A stretch of DNA of 64,000 nucleotides from Acridotheres tristis (Eukaryota; Chordata; Aves; Passeriformes; Sturnidae): positions 25,729,529 to 25,793,528 of the forward strand of contig CM072894.1 in the NCBI GenBank assembly GCA_037013685.1, written 5' to 3'. This document shows, in pieces, positions 24,527-37,200 of the stretch. Both the position numbers and the translations under genes were made by a program. Every line of letters begins with the position of its first letter. The stretch's first letter is position 1. The notes beneath the pieces were generated by a model, which saw only the letters and a list, made by a program, of their open reading frames with translations, did no database searches and was not told the DNA's origin.

Positions 24527-27139
24527 GTGGGCGCCGCCCGGCCGCGCACCCGCGCCCCCCTGCCCTGCCGCGCTCTCCGCCTGTCCTGCCTCGCCCCGTC
24601 TGTCATTCCCCCTGCTCGACCCCTGTCAGTCCCCCTGCTTGACCTCTGTCACTCTTCCCTCTCGCCCTGCCTGTCCTCCTGCCCACCTTCTCTTTCCGCC
24701 TGCCTGACCCCTGGCAGTTCCCCGGCTGCCCTTGCCTGGCCCCCTGTGCACCCTGCCTGTCCTTCTGCCTGGTACAGGCACCTGGCAGCTCAACTCACCC
24801 GCTTGCCCTCCGCCTCATTCGCTCTCCCCTCTGCCCCGCACCGTCTTGCCCTGGCCCTGCCCGCGCCTTCTCATCCTCCCTGCTTGTGCCCCTGTGCCCA
24901 GGATTCTCCCCGGGTTGTGCCTTGCAACTCCCCTCTCTTGTCCCTCCATCCCTCCGCAGCCTCTGTGCCCCCGGCTCCCCTCCGGCCGTCCTTCCAGCTG
25001 TACTGGGGCTTGTCGCCGTCCCTGCGTGTCCCACTGTCCTTCCTCTGCCTGTCCCGCTCCGTCTCTTGCATCCCTTGCCTTGTCTGTCTGCCCTGCACAT
25101 TCATCTGGTTCACTGCCTGCAACTGTCTGTTGAGGCTTGCATTTGCCCATCCTCTCTTTCCATTTGTTTCCCATTTATTTAGCTTTCATTTGCAGTATTG
25201 GCCTTATCTGTTGTCCACTGCATGCAGTGTCCTACCAAGTGTGTTTGTTTCCTCTCTGTCTGTCAATCCGTTTACTAACTGCCCTCCATCCCCACACTAC
25301 CAGCCATCTCAGTCCAGCCATTGCAGTTATCTGTCACCGAATCCCTTCAGCACAGCTTTCCAGTAGTTTAACCACTGTCCCTGTGAACTTTGCACATCTG
25401 GCTGGAACACCATCACTCTGCAAATTACCTCTCTCCTGTCTATCTGCCCATCTTTCCTTTCCTTCATCGCTCTATCGCTCAGTTCATTTTTTTCTCTCTA
25501 TCTTCTTGTGGCATCTATATATCATTTGTCCACAAAATAAATCTCTTTCTATCCTGTATGCTACCCACTCATCTTCTTTATCTACCCTCCCACTTACCAA
25601 AGGCATATACATTTACAGTATCTATGGGATCTGTTGCATTATACATATGCTTGTTATATTCACATACAAAATTTATGAGCGCACACAATCTCACACAACA
25701 CAAGTGATGTGGATCGGTGCAGCAGCACCGTACTGTTCTTTTTCTGTCACTGTCACCACAGTTTATGAAAAAGCCGTGTATTTACTAACATGAGAAAGGT
25801 TTTCTTAGTGTACATTTTGGGGGTTATTATTTTTTAATAGGATGTTGTTGGGAGATCGGGGGTGGGCTTGTACTTTCATTTGGTATTCAGTCAGTCGTTG
25901 TCTTTTGTAACACCTCCGAAATTGACTTTATGTAAAATGTAGACAAACACAGTGAAAATTTTTGTCACTGAACTATTACAAGGTACTGAATGGGCTCTGG
26001 AGGCACATTTGAAAGGCATCTAGGGTAACAAATGAAGACACCGACTACGCAAAAAATCCCATTCAGAGATTGACAAAAATGCTAAAGATTCTTAGGGAAG
26101 GAAAAGGCAGGAAAAAAAAAATCTGCATTTAGCTCTGTACAGACGGAAGCAAAATCGATAAGGGCAGATGAGAAAATGCCTTTCTAGCAATAATTTTAAA
26201 TAGCAATTGGGATGCTTTGATTCAGGGACCAGAATTACGGTCTCCGCCATAAAGGCCGGCACATTTGTCACCTACGCCAAATTTAGTTAGGACTTACAGT
26301 ACAAAAATTGCAGGAAGGCTGCTGATATTTCTGAAATATTTCATGCAGCAGGCTCTTCTGTTTACAAATAAGGGGTTATGTCAGACATTTGGTGACATTT
26401 GGTTTTCTGTGGCAATTTCTATCCTTTAATTCTGGTGTTGCTGAAAAGCGTATTGAGAACAGCCAATAACGGCGTTACAGCGGGAACAACCGCTTCATTG
26501 CCTTGCTCGCATGGGAGTTCATCATTTCGGGGAGAAAAGGCAGAGATTGAAATGATTAATAATAGCAGATATACTACCAGACTAAGTGGGGGTTAGCTTG
26601 ATCTGTTGGACAAGCAGGCACATTATTTTCCATTCTGTCTTGTGAGTCCTCTCCTTTAAACCGCAACGAGAATATGTGCAAATCGAAACAAAATCCCTGG
26701 TTTGGCAGTGGTGTTTTAGTGGTTATTGAAAGAGCTCTCCCCATGAGAATTGGCAGGTAGCTGAAAGTTAAAACTATTCTTAAACTGATGAGATAGCAGA
26801 GTCCTAGTCCTAGTGCCCGTCTTTTTCAAGGTGCTGTTGTAGCATCTTTTAATCTGGCTTTCTGGAAAAAACATATTCTGGAAAGCTCTTATTGATGTCT
26901 GTGGATCTGATACATCCGACTACAGCCTGATGTTGAAGGTTGCTGTGGGAAGTCCCCTTTTCAATTAATTCTGATTGCAAATTGGGGATATCTGATGCAG
27001 TGAATGCCTTCTGACTGGCACAGCTCTGTCGCCGTTCGCTCGCTCTGCTGTGCTCTAGTGTTGTCCCTGCATCCAGAAAAGCACATAAGCTAACATTTCC
27101 TTTTTGACTTAATCTTGCTGATCTCTCCTTATCTTGCAG
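24527..27139 (+). other. INHBB: INHBB intron
   Basis: The single coding intron is 2613 bp, phase 1, as in other INHBB genes. The donor is GTGGGC and the acceptor has a good pyrimidine tract ending TTGCAG at 27139. The first kilobase is C/T-rich low-complexity DNA. From about 25600 on it is ordinary AT-rich sequence without recognised repeats. About 26180-26620 (for example around CCGCCATAAAGGCCGG) looks repeat-free and could include a regulatory element. Confidence 0.93.
24560..25560. repeat. Pyrimidine-rich degenerate tandem DNA in INHBB intron
   Basis: About 1 kb in which words such as CCTGCCTGTCC, CTGTCACTC and CCCCTGCTTGACC recur with loose 20-30 bp spacing on the plus strand. The strand asymmetry (C/T versus A/G) is strong throughout. 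It looks like an old, diverged minisatellite, and it makes long stop-free frames (24527-25366) that are not genes. Confidence 0.65.
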
Positions 27140-27915
27140 ACGATCTGGCCTCATCTAGAGTCCGCCTCTATTTCTTCATCTCGAATGAAGGGAACCAGAA
27201 CTTGTTTGTCGTTCAAGCCAGCCTGTGGCTTTACTTGAAGCTGCTTCCATATGTCTTAGAGAAAGGCAGCAGGCGAAAAGTAAGAGTCAAAGTCTATTTC
27301 CAAGACCCGGACACTAGCAACAAGTGGAATGTGGTTGAAAAGAAAGTTGATCTCAAAAGAAGTGGTTGGCACACTTTTCCCATGACAGAGGCGATCCAGG
27401 CTCTGTTTGAGAGAGGAGAAAGGAGACTGAACTTGGATGTTCAATGTGAGGGCTGTGAAGAGTATTCAGTGCTGCCAATTTATGTGGACCCCGGGGAGGA
27501 ATCCCACCGGCCTTTTTTAGTGGTGCAAGCCCGCCTCGCCGATAACAAACACAGGATCCGGAAAAGAGGCCTGGAGTGCGATGGCAGGACCAATCTATGT
27601 TGCAGGCAACAGTTTTACATTGACTTTAGACTCATTGGGTGGAATGACTGGATCATAGCACCATCAGGTTACTATGGGAATTACTGTGAAGGGAGCTGCC
27701 CGGCCTACTTGGCCGGTGTCCCGGGGTCGGCTTCCTCCTTTCACACCGCTGTCGTGAATCAGTACCGAATGCGGGGGCTGAACCCGGGCACCGTGAACTC
27801 CTGTTGCATTCCAACCAAACTTAGCACAATGTCAATGCTGTACTTTGATGATGAATACAACATTGTGAAAAGGGACGTTCCCAATATGATTGTGGAAGAA
27901 TGTGGTTGTGCTTGA
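27140..27915 (+). CDS. INHBB: INHBB exon 2: prodomain end and mature beta-B chain
   Basis: This exon completes a 392-residue precursor (human is 407). It begins with two bases of the split Asp135 codon. The prodomain continues with [20 protein letters not shown] and the helix around [15 protein letters not shown]. The furin-type site RIRKR ends at residue 277. The mature chain is then 115 residues (278-392), the family's usual length. It has the nine cysteines of an activin beta chain at 281, 288, 289, 317, 321, 356, 357, 389 and 391. By analogy with beta-A (mature Cys80), Cys357 should make the inter-chain disulfide. The end, EECGCA, is typical of the TGF-beta superfamily. From memory the mature part differs from human at only about two positions (Tyr for Phe at mature 17, Ser for Thr at 33), while the prodomain is more divergent. 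The stop is TGA at 27913-27915. Confidence 0.97.
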
Positions 27916-28174
27916 TTTAAGGTGTGTTTTGGGGGGGGAGAGAGACAGAGGGAGAGAGAGAGAGAAACATTCCCGTACAAGATGGTGTTGGAGGAAGTTT
28001 CACTGTGTATCCAGGCATCAGTGTTGGAAAGTCACTGTGGAAAAGTTTGACGACAAAAAAAAAAAAAGAAAAAAATAATCATTTCACTTTGGTGTCAGGA
28101 CAGTGGCAGTTTGTGGATCATGGACACTTATATATTCTATCACTTATAAGTTAATGCTATGAAATATCTTAAAG

Positions 28175-28242
28175 ACACACACACACACACACACACGAAA
28201 TGTGGGCACGCACACAAACTCGCGCTCATACACACAGACACA

Positions 28243-28275
<33 letters not shown>
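28175..28275. repeat. Compound (CA)n microsatellite in INHBB 3' UTR
   Basis: (AC)11 at 28175-28196, an interrupted CA-rich middle, and a longer (CA)n at about 28244-28275. Likely length-polymorphic and transcribed in the INHBB 3' UTR. Confidence 0.9.
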
Positions 28276-28279
<4 letters not shown>

Positions 28280-29781
28280 CAGCTCAGAAAAGGGACATGA
28301 GCACAGAAAGTCAGTGACCAGTGACGACGGACCTAAATGCCTGCCAGTACGAGTGAACGGCTGAGCAGCTGTTTCCCCGCCTGCCGGCAAAGCCAGACCG
28401 AAATGAGCTCCCTTTGCTCAGGCAAAAGCACAGACTGTGAGAACACAACGTATTCTTGCACGCAGGTGTCAAAATGACCAAACTTAGAAAATGGAAAAAA
28501 ACAAAAAAGAAATTAAAAAAGTCGACTGTCACCTCTTAGGTCTAACAGGAAGCTGTAGGACACCTGCCTTGGGAGGCAGTCACTTCCTCTTAATTTAAAT
28601 TTATCTAAACATAAACATCACAGATACCCGCTTCTTCCTACAGCACTTCCAGCAAGGAATCTTGTGGTTCTGTCGGGGAGAGAGAGAGAGAAAAGGGGAC
28701 AGACATGTGAGAACTGCTGTATTTCTAACACCTGGCCGTTGTGGAGTCACTAGCTGGCCTGGTGTGATCCGATGCTTTCACTGCCCACTAGCATCCCATG
28801 GTTGGCTACACCTGCCGTGTCTTGGAAAAGGGAATCGATACCATATCTGGACTGTGTTGACTGTTGGCATCTCTCACTGTTCGAAGAGCAAAAAGTCAAA
28901 AGTTGCAATCTGTGTTCTTCAGTGGGGGACTCGGCAGGGCTGCGTCACGTGGGGACGAGCAAACAAGCAGTGGCCACCACGGCTAAACCAATGAACCCTA
29001 AAGAGGAGTGACAGCGACAGAGAGGAGACGTTCTGGGAAATGCAGTGTGTTTAATAACAGGCGAGGAACATTTTTACAAGTCTTGGAAAGGAGGAGAGAG
29101 GAGAGTGCTTTCAATTTCCTTACCAGGAGGTGTCAAGGATGGCCATAAAGATCAGAAAATAATGATACAGCATAGCACTTGCAAACTGCTTGAATGCACG
29201 TATAATAGCACTTGCAAATTTCAATGCCTTGAAAAGTGGTACTTGATAGTGCACTTATCTTTGCTCACTATCTAGGTAAACAGGTGCCGCATGAGCTATG
29301 CAATTTAAAGTGTTGACCCATACTAGACAAAACTGGACTTATGATATGACTTTTTTATATTTTTTTATACTTGAAATTAAATCTTTTGCTTCTTTTTTAA
29401 AGCGAATGATTGCTTTTAATGTTTGCACTGATTTAGTTGCATGATTAGTCAAAAACTGCCATTTGAAAAAAAAATGTTATTTTTATAGCAGCAAAAAATG
29501 AATACAGTTAAATGTATTATACATAAATTTTGGAACCAAAGAGGCCAACATATTAGTTATAATTTTTATGAGATGGCAAAGCCATCATATATCATGTAGT
29601 CATACTGAGCAATCCCTCACGAGGCCTACCAATTGTTTCAGGGTACAAAATGGATTCTGTTTGTTCTATTCAGTGTCTTTTCTATACCATACGCACATGG
29701 AATGTAGAGTGAAAAAAAAAGTGACTATTGTAGAATACATTACAATATGTGCATCTTTAAATCCAGTTTTTATGTTTATTT

Positions 29782-29787
29782 AATAAA
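29782..29787 (+). terminator. INHBB poly(A) signal, proximal of the end cluster
   Basis: AATAAA in TTTAATAAAGTTCC, followed by TTTTAGGTTCTGTTCC, a usable T/G-rich downstream stretch. Confidence 0.55.
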
Positions 29788-29878
29788 GTTCCTTTTAGGT
29801 TCTGTTCCATAATAATTTAAACCAAACAATTTTCACTTAGATTTGCTGTTGAAGTATTTTACATTTGTGTACAGTTTA

Positions 29879-29888
29879 AATAAATAAA
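29879..29888 (+). terminator. INHBB poly(A) signal, distal (overlapping pair)
   Basis: Two overlapping AATAAA hexamers (29879 and 29883), followed by CTGGATGTGC and a run of 16 T. This is the strongest poly(A) configuration downstream of INHBB, with cleavage expected near 29905. Confidence 0.7.
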
Positions 29889-29905
29889 AAAGATTGAAAA
29901 CTGGA

Positions 29906-32900
29906 TGTGCTTTTTTTTTTTTTTTTCCTTTTTCAGTGTGTAACATCTGGAGGAACCGCTTACTTTCGGGACTGAATAGGCTGCAGACGGTGAACTGTCG
30001 CATTAGACCGTAGTCATATTAGTCATTGCAGAAAGCCTTGTCTGAGAGCTCAGCTGCGATCCTAAAAATGTTACACTCCGGTTTTATTGCTGTCTATACA
30101 TGTAAGCATCTGCTTCTTTCTCTCTGCAGCAGTGCAGGGGCTCTGGGTGCAGGAACGGTGCTGTTCCGCATACCTGCAGGTCATTTACAGCAAGTTCCTG
30201 GTTCACCTGCTGTGTAAGAATGTAACTTCTTCTCTGGGTCACTCCCTGACTGCTTAGAAGAAGTAAAAAAAATTCTGTGGAAAGCACTTCCAGGAATAAA
30301 AGACCAATAGTAAGTTTGATTTTTCCCCCCCCCAAACTAGCTGACACTAAGAAAAGGGTTTTTTTTTTTCATTTTAGTAAAATATCTCCCTTTGACTAAC
30401 AAGCCCTCAAAAATGTTGAGAAATACTCAAGTACTCAGCTGCACATATATCCAGATATTGATTTAATTGATCTTCACAGATAAATTCTTCCTCCTGGAGA
30501 CCTGAGCAAATGCCAGCTGAAGCTGACAGAAGGACCTCTGTTGACTTAGCAAATGTTAGCTCTGACCCTGAAACCTGAAAAGTGTTGAAGAAGCAAGATC
30601 ATGCAGCTAAGGATGGGTTCTAGTTACAATTCACATTCAGGGGTAGCTCTGCCCAGCTCTCCTCACAGGAGAGGAGTTAAACACAGGCCTGGGGTTAAAC
30701 GGGAGACCTGGAAGAATGATTTGCTGTGACTGTGTCAACAATATGCTTCTCAGAACTTTGTCCTCCAGATCAAATTTTTGGAATATCTCACAGCTTTCTC
30801 ATCACCTCAAGCTGCACATTGATTGTTAAAGCCACTAACCACTCACTGTTGCTGCTCCACCTCTCATCAGCCTTCTCTCTGGTTTTCATTCAACTGTGCT
30901 ACTGATGAGTTCAATAAACTCCCCTTTAAATCAGTGGCCAATACCCATCCCTTCACTCTGAAGGCATGTTTGCCCTAATATGACACTTATTATAAATAAT
31001 ACTGGGCAGCCCTTTAAAAAATTAGCTATATTAAGCAATCTTGCCCTTTGAAATGCAGGGCCCTGGAGACTGGCTCCAGTTAGGTTTCGTTCTTAATTGA
31101 AAGTGTTTATTTCCTGGGGTCAAAGCCAAACCCTGCATTGGATATTGGGACTCCTGTGCTCAGGAGGAGACCAGGGTGTCTCGGTGAGGGATTTGGACCT
31201 GCAGCCCTGAGGAACAGGGAACTGCTGGCAGCCAGGATGCTTTGAGCTTGGGCTGGCCAGGAGCGAGGGGCAGGAACAAGCTGTGCTCTGCATCCTGCTG
31301 CAAACCCACAAGCAAGCTTGGGATCCTGAACTCTTTCAAAGAGGCCATCAAAAAGCACCCCTTTTCTTGGTAAAAGCCTTTCCCAGTTTTCTTCCCCGTC
31401 TCTGCCTTCTCTGCTCCCCAATTTGTAGCTAGAGTCATGGTGTTTATGGGACAGAAACAGAAATGCAAGGAAAAGCATGAATATCAGGATAGTGTGAGGG
31501 GCATCATCTGGGAGTGGGAAGAGCTGGATCATAGTCCAGGCTCCCAGGCCTTTTTATTTTGTTTGAAAGACATTGTAGAAATTGATGTGAACTGAACATG
31601 CTTGGAGTTTTCTGCAGCATGGAGTCACTGCTCTGGGCATTCTACAAACAGTGAGGTGTTCTTTATCCTGGTGCTGACAGCAACCTGTCACACAGATTTC
31701 TAAGGCTAAAATGAAATAAAATAGTCTTCAATTTTGTGGGACCAATCTGAGGCAGTTTGGGCTTGATTTTTCAGAGATGTGAAAAAGCTACTGCTCTTGC
31801 CAGCTTTTTACAGGGGAGTGCAGGAATTCCGCTTTGTGCAGCTTGGACCTCCTGCATTTTTTGAAATCAGGAAAAATGAAAAATGAGATGCCCAGGCCTG
31901 ATGGCTGCTTCTCAAAAATTTGGGGGTTTCCCCATCTGTCATTCCCATCCTTATAAAACTGAGCATCCAGTTTCATTGCTTTATGCCAGGTTAGGTACTC
32001 TACCTCAAAAAACAGCTGGGTCACATCCATACCCCCCACCCAAAGGTGACTTGGTGACTCTCTCTTGTTTTTGATAGGCTTTGAACTCGAATCTGTGAAT
32101 GCTAAATCAGTGTCCTCTATCATGTGACAGAATTAATTTCTGGAGCTGGAGAATCTTCACCCTTTAAAATATTCTAGCACAGGCAAAACCCCATCCCGGA
32201 CCTCCCGCTGCGGTTAATGAGGATGGTGTGAACAGGGTGACTGTCACGATGTGATGCAACAGAGCACTTGTCGGATTAACTCTGCATACATCACATATTT
32301 CCACACGCAATAGACACCTGCTCCAAAACTGCCAGCTTTCACCTTCTTTGCTTTGTCACTTGTGAGAAATGAACTCAGCAGCTGAAAATTAGTTACTGCA
32401 CTTGCCCTGCCATAGGAGAAGAGGGAAACCCCTCACTGAACACATCCTTCACAAGGATAATTTTTGTATGGAGTGGTTTCTACAGGGAAGGGTGGGAGAA
32501 CATTTTGCAAAATGCATCAGAAATACAAATTTCTGTCTAAGAGGGGGGTCTGTTTCAGTTAATGCTGATGTCAGTCTACAGTAACTCCCCTAAAGTCTGC
32601 AGATTTAATTCAGGCTAGCTACCATATGAGTAAAGATACACATAAATCCGGTTTTCTGGAATTCCTGACTGGGCCCAGCTCATTCTCAGTTCTCAGTATT
32701 TATTTTAAAAGTATTTTTTCCTTTAGAATTATCAGCTAAAAGTTTTAGCAAAACCCACACATACTGGGTGACAGATCAGAACAGGAGTAGAAGACATCTT
32801 TGTCATGAATCTCCCTACATACACTGGAATTTGGCCAGGAATTAGCAATCTGCATCAGTAAAAAATGCCCCAGTAGCTTTCATTTGCTTGCCCAGTCAGT

Positions 32901-33689
32901 AACCTTGAACTAAAAGCTGGATTTACGTGCCTGCTTGTAACAGAAGGGGCCAATTTTATTTGGGTAACTTCATTGATTTCAAGGGAATTGTTTCTGATTT
33001 GTACTAGAATAAGTGGGAGCAGATTTAGGTTCTTTAATGTTCTTCCAGTTTAGCTCTTGGAATAACTTATATTTCATTATTATGTGTTTATGTAATTAGT
33101 GCAATTATATCAAATTATATAATTGGTACAATTACTTGGACTCATGTAACCACTGCATATAGCATTCCATGTTTTAAAATCTTTTACTCTGAAAAAAAAA
33201 AAAAAAGCAGTCAATATTACATGAGAATCTTAATTTGTTTTTAAATTCCAGTATCAAATTTAGGGCCTGACCACATGCAAGGAACTTCTGGTTCACATCA
33301 GTGGAATCTCTGAGCAGGAAGCTTGCAGCCTTCACCATAGATATTGCATTTTTAATCTGATTTGGCCAATTCTATTCAACAGAGGCCCTCCTGGAATGTG
33401 TGCAGCTCTCACCAACTTTCCTTGTACAAAACAGAGACGTCAAGCTTTTACACACACACATACCCCATATGACCTGAGAGATCTTGAAGCCATCAGAGCC
33501 CTGAGATACATGTACAGCTTCTTTATACTTGATCAGAGTACTGATCTTTGTGATCTGCCATTGAGAATTTTAAACCGATATTTTATTAAATTCATAGACT
33601 CCCACTTTTTGGTCATTGAAACTGTTTTGTCTCCCCCCCTTCCCCCCCCAATAATTTGCTTTCAGGCTACATTGTTGTGAAAGCTTGGA
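29906..33689. other. Intergenic downstream of INHBB
   Basis: No gene is supported. The ORFs (for example 31107-31532 minus) are open by chance and resemble nothing known. One repeat fragment is listed separately. The rest is ordinary unique-looking DNA with A or T runs at 29911-29926, 30360-30370 and 33191-33205. Confidence 0.7.
32946..33030 (+). repeat. Fragment of ancient palindromic amniote repeat
   Basis: The order GGGGCCAATTTTATTTGGGT, AACTTCATTGATTTCAAGGG, TTTCTGATTTGTACTAGAAT, GTGGGAGCAGATTTAGG matches the plan of a widespread amniote element. In that element 'CTCCATTGACTTCAATGG' forms the palindromic centre and 'GGCCAGATTC' and 'GAGCAGAATCAGGCC' are the ends. The copy is strongly diverged. 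I do not know its database name. Confidence 0.5.
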
Positions 33690-34241
33690 AGTAGAGGGTT
33701 CTGCTGCATCTGCTGTGGGCAGAGGGAGGTTATTCTGCCCCTGTAACTCCATTCTGGTGAGACCCTACCTGGAGTCTGCATCCAGCTCTGGAGCCCCCAG
33801 CATAAGAAGGACATGGACTTGTTCAAGAGTCCCGAGGGTCACAAAAATGATCAGAGGGCTGGAGCAGCTCTTCTGTGAAGACAGACTGAGAGCGCTGGGG
33901 CTGTTCAGGCTGCAGAAGAGAAGAAGTGCCTAAAAGGGCCTACAAGGGACCTGGAGGGGGACTTTTTACAAGAGCATGTCGTGATAGCCAAGGAGTGATG
34001 GCTTTAAACTGAATGAGGATAGGGTTAGGTTAGCTGTAAGGTACAAACTATTGGGAGGGTGGGGAGGTACTGAAACAGGTTGTCCAGTGATGTTGTGGAT
34101 GCCTCATCCCTGGAAGTGTTCAAGGCCAGACTGATGGGACTTTGAGCAGCCTGGTCTAGGGGAAGACCCCATATCAGAGGGGTTGGAACTAAATGATCTT
34201 TAATGTCCCTTTCAAACCAAACTATTCTATGAGTCTATGAA
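33690..34241 (+). mobile_element. CR1 LINE, 5'-truncated copy
   Basis: The 3' half-kilobase of a CR1 retrotransposon. The 5' part (about 33740-33930) still encodes a recognisable piece of the reverse-transcriptase C-terminus (TKMIRGLEQL, DRLRALGLFRLQKRR), with frame breaks around it. The 3' UTR blocks follow: GTCCAGTGATGTTGTGGATG, CCCTGGAAGTGTTCAAGGCC and GGTTGGAACTAAATGATCTT. It ends in the tandem tail ATTCTATGAGTCTATGA. It is inactive: truncated and diverged. Confidence 0.93.
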
Positions 34242-37200
34242 GTCAAAGTAAGCACAGGAAAAAAAGGTAAGAAAGAAACTGATTTGATTTCCCTAGGTCA
34301 GAGCAAGGAAGATGCAGGGTGTGAGCTCTGATTGATAACCTGATGGGCCTCTCCTCGGAAAAGGTAAGTCCTCCCAGGTGCTGTGCATCTGGAGCTCTGC
34401 CCTGGCCCATATGCAATCACTGAACCCAGCTGCCAGTGCACAGACCCCAGGGGAGGCACTGCTGTACCTAAGGACATCTCCACAGAGTCTGTGTGCTACT
34501 GCTCTTTCTCATTTTGGACCTGCTTTTGGAGAGGATTCACCTCTCTGTGCTCTCCTGCAGTCTGGCCTTTGAAATCAGGCTACAGCACAGCCATTTTAGG
34601 GCTGCAGCTCGTGCTGCCTCACTGCCTTCCTCCAGCTGGTAAGTGCGCTCAATGCCTGTTATTTTTATCTTGAGCTTTTGCTTTGTTTTTGAGGATAATT
34701 ACACATTATTGCTGCAATATGTTATAATAAGTGCTATGAAGATGACTATTGTATCCAAGGCGAAAGAAGATGTGGCTGGGGAGCAAACTTAAACCTATGT
34801 GTCAGCAAAACAAACACGCTGTGTTTGGGCTGTGTCAGTCAAGTGGTACCAAAGTGGCGTTTAGGTTTTGCCCAAGACGAGGCTGCTGGACTGATCTGGC
34901 CCCTCTTCACTTTGTTGGCTGGAGTGGCTCGTGCCCATTTCCACAGAGGAGTTTGTGAGGAGCTGAGGAAGAGCTGCAGCAGCCACAGCTGAGCTCCTCA
35001 CCCGGGGATGGGGGAGCTGGTCCTGGGCAGTGCGGCAGGAGTGAGGTAGGAGAGCTGGGTGCTGAAGGCAGTGTCCATTTGAGGATAAAGGGTTATAAAT
35101 AATACTGCATCTGGCTCCTGTGAGCTGAGGCAGACTGGGCTCTTGGACTTTTGGACCCCTATGTGCCATATCCTATTCACTATATCCTCTGTAATCTCAT
35201 TTGGCCTGGTTTTGGGTCAGGTTTTGGAACTGATCTTCAGCTGTTGGGACTCCAAGGTTATAAAAAATAATTCAGGACCTTTATAAATTAAGGCCTTGGG
35301 CTCTTGTGAAAGGAAACAAACAATGTTATCTGTCTTAATGAGAGTTGTGTATGTGTGTTTTGTACCCAATTGTATGCATTATCTTTAGCAGTGATACTTC
35401 ATAAGACCATATAATTTATGAGGTGGTTATCAGTGACTCATAAGTATTTATTTATGTCTTATATGCATTGTGTATGTTTGGCTTGATCAGGGTGGCATGT
35501 TTGCATGGGTGAGCACCATTTCACCTGTAAATACACAGACAAGAAACACAAGGCTTTATCTAAGCAAATTGTCTTCTGCCATGTTAATGCCTTGGTAATA
35601 AAATTTATTTTGGGGGATCCTCATGAGAGATTGGAGGTAATACAGTGTAGCTACTGATTATTTTTAGTAGATTTCTTGTCTCTTGTGTGCTTCATCCTTG
35701 GTAAGTAAGTTGTCTTGCATTGAGTGTGAGGTATGTAGGTGCCCTTGTGATGGCTGAAGGGAGGCAGCCTGTTCTCAGATGTGGCTCTGCTCCAGCCTGC
35801 TCCACATCCAAGAGAGTGTAGCAAACCACTTTTGCTCAACTCATGTTTTGAAATTGTTCAGAAACTGGTTTGGTCTTTAGCACAGTTTGGAGCAACCTTG
35901 AGGCTGCCTTTAGAACAGCTGCCAGGGGTCCCCAGTGTAAAAACTGAGAAGGCTGGAATACCATAGTGTCCTCACCACATGCCTTGTATTTGCCTGTGCT
36001 TCCTATACTGGGAGTTTTTGGGTGACACTTGGGTGGAGTGGAACCCATCTCTCTGCTGAGTGTTTCTTATTAAGTACGTGATAGGCACAGAGATGCAGGA
36101 TTTAAACCAGCTCTGTTTCTGTTAGCTGTGCACCACAGTGGTAGAATCACTATGTTAACAGTGCGTGACAATGAATCAAGCCCTATATTTCATTTTATGG
36201 GTGGGTTCCACTTACTTTGTTCTCATTTTCTCCTCCCCTCCTTTTGACAATTTAGACATGTGCATTTTGGAGAACATTGCTTCCAGACTGTATCCCCTTG
36301 AATGGAGTTACTGCATCAAACAGGGAAAGTAATGCTGCGTTTAAGTTCTACCGTAAATGAAAGCTTTTCCTACTTTGCATGCTGCAAATAGACTTTTAAT
36401 TATGGGGAGCACATGCTGTAAGTGCACTCCAGGATTTGATTCTATCCTTTGTCTGTTAAGCTTGTGGCTGTGCCAGCTCTTAGAGTAATCTTTTTCTTCA
36501 GCATCACCAGTTGCCATCCATAGTTAGCAGATAAAGTAACAAAAGGAATGGCAAACCAGTCCTTGTGCTGATGGCTACCAGTTTGCTGGTAGACTTTCTT
36601 GAGGTGATATTGAATGTTAAAACAATTCAGATGTGCTCTGTGATTTGCTGGGTTTAAAAATCTGTTGATGTTAATGTAGGGCCAGATTCAGTTATTCACA
36701 TCTGTGGAAAGCAGATTCAAAATCCTACCAAATTGGAATTCCCCAGTCAATTACAGTCAAAAGCACACTGCAAGACTGTACAGAGCAAAGCCTGTAGTAC
36801 TTTTGGTACAATATTAGAGCCTTAGCTGAAGCTGCTATTACTCCATGAGTTTCTGTTCAGTTACACCTATTTGTACCAGGTGTGAGTTTATCCTGTTGGC
36901 TTCTAGACAAGCCCCTTGCTCTAGATCAGTCAGCAGTCAGGCTCCTGGTGCTCTGTGTATTTCTGTAGCTGGTGATAGTTATTGTTCTTTTCTGCAGTAT
37001 GTTCGTGGCATCAGGCATTATGACTCATGTCATAACACCATTGTTAGCCATTTGTTTAATAATACAGCATCCGTGTTGTGTCACTCTAGCAATGTTCTTA
37101 ATTCTTTCTATTATTAACATCTGTTTTGAAGTGTTTATACTTATAATTTAGATTTTCAAATTCTCACTGGATATAAGCTGATGCAAGAGGAGAACGTTCA

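Larger units (their letters stand above)
21340..24980. promoter_or_regulatory. INHBB CpG island
   Basis: The GC content and CpG density jump sharply at about 21340 and stay high to about 24980, with an AT-rich dip at about 22510-23090. The island covers the likely promoters, leader, exon 1 and the start of the intron of INHBB. GC-rich, stop-poor DNA explains the long ORFs on both strands here (for example 21377-22219 and 23445-24509, minus). None resembles a known protein. Confidence 0.85.
27916..29905 (+). other. INHBB: INHBB 3' UTR
   Basis: About 2 kb of AT-rich, ORF-free DNA after the stop. It starts with a G-run and (GA)n tract at about 27931-27966, has (CA)n tracts at 28175-28275, and becomes very AT-rich with many T-runs at 29330-29530. 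It ends at clustered AATAAA signals. The length agrees with the roughly 3-4 kb INHBB mRNAs known in mammals when joined to the predicted leaders. Confidence 0.75.

Noticed and set aside
24527..25793. Long plus-strand frames in the INHBB intron
   Set aside because: They lie in pyrimidine-rich low-complexity DNA and the exon 1 and exon 2 splice sites fit known INHBB exactly.
31107..31532. 141-codon minus-strand ORF as a gene
   Set aside because: It overlaps other frames, has no start context, domain or flanking exon structure, and no CpG island.
33685..33933. 82-codon ORF as a host gene
   Set aside because: Its residues match the CR1 reverse-transcriptase C-terminus; it is part of a dead retrotransposon.
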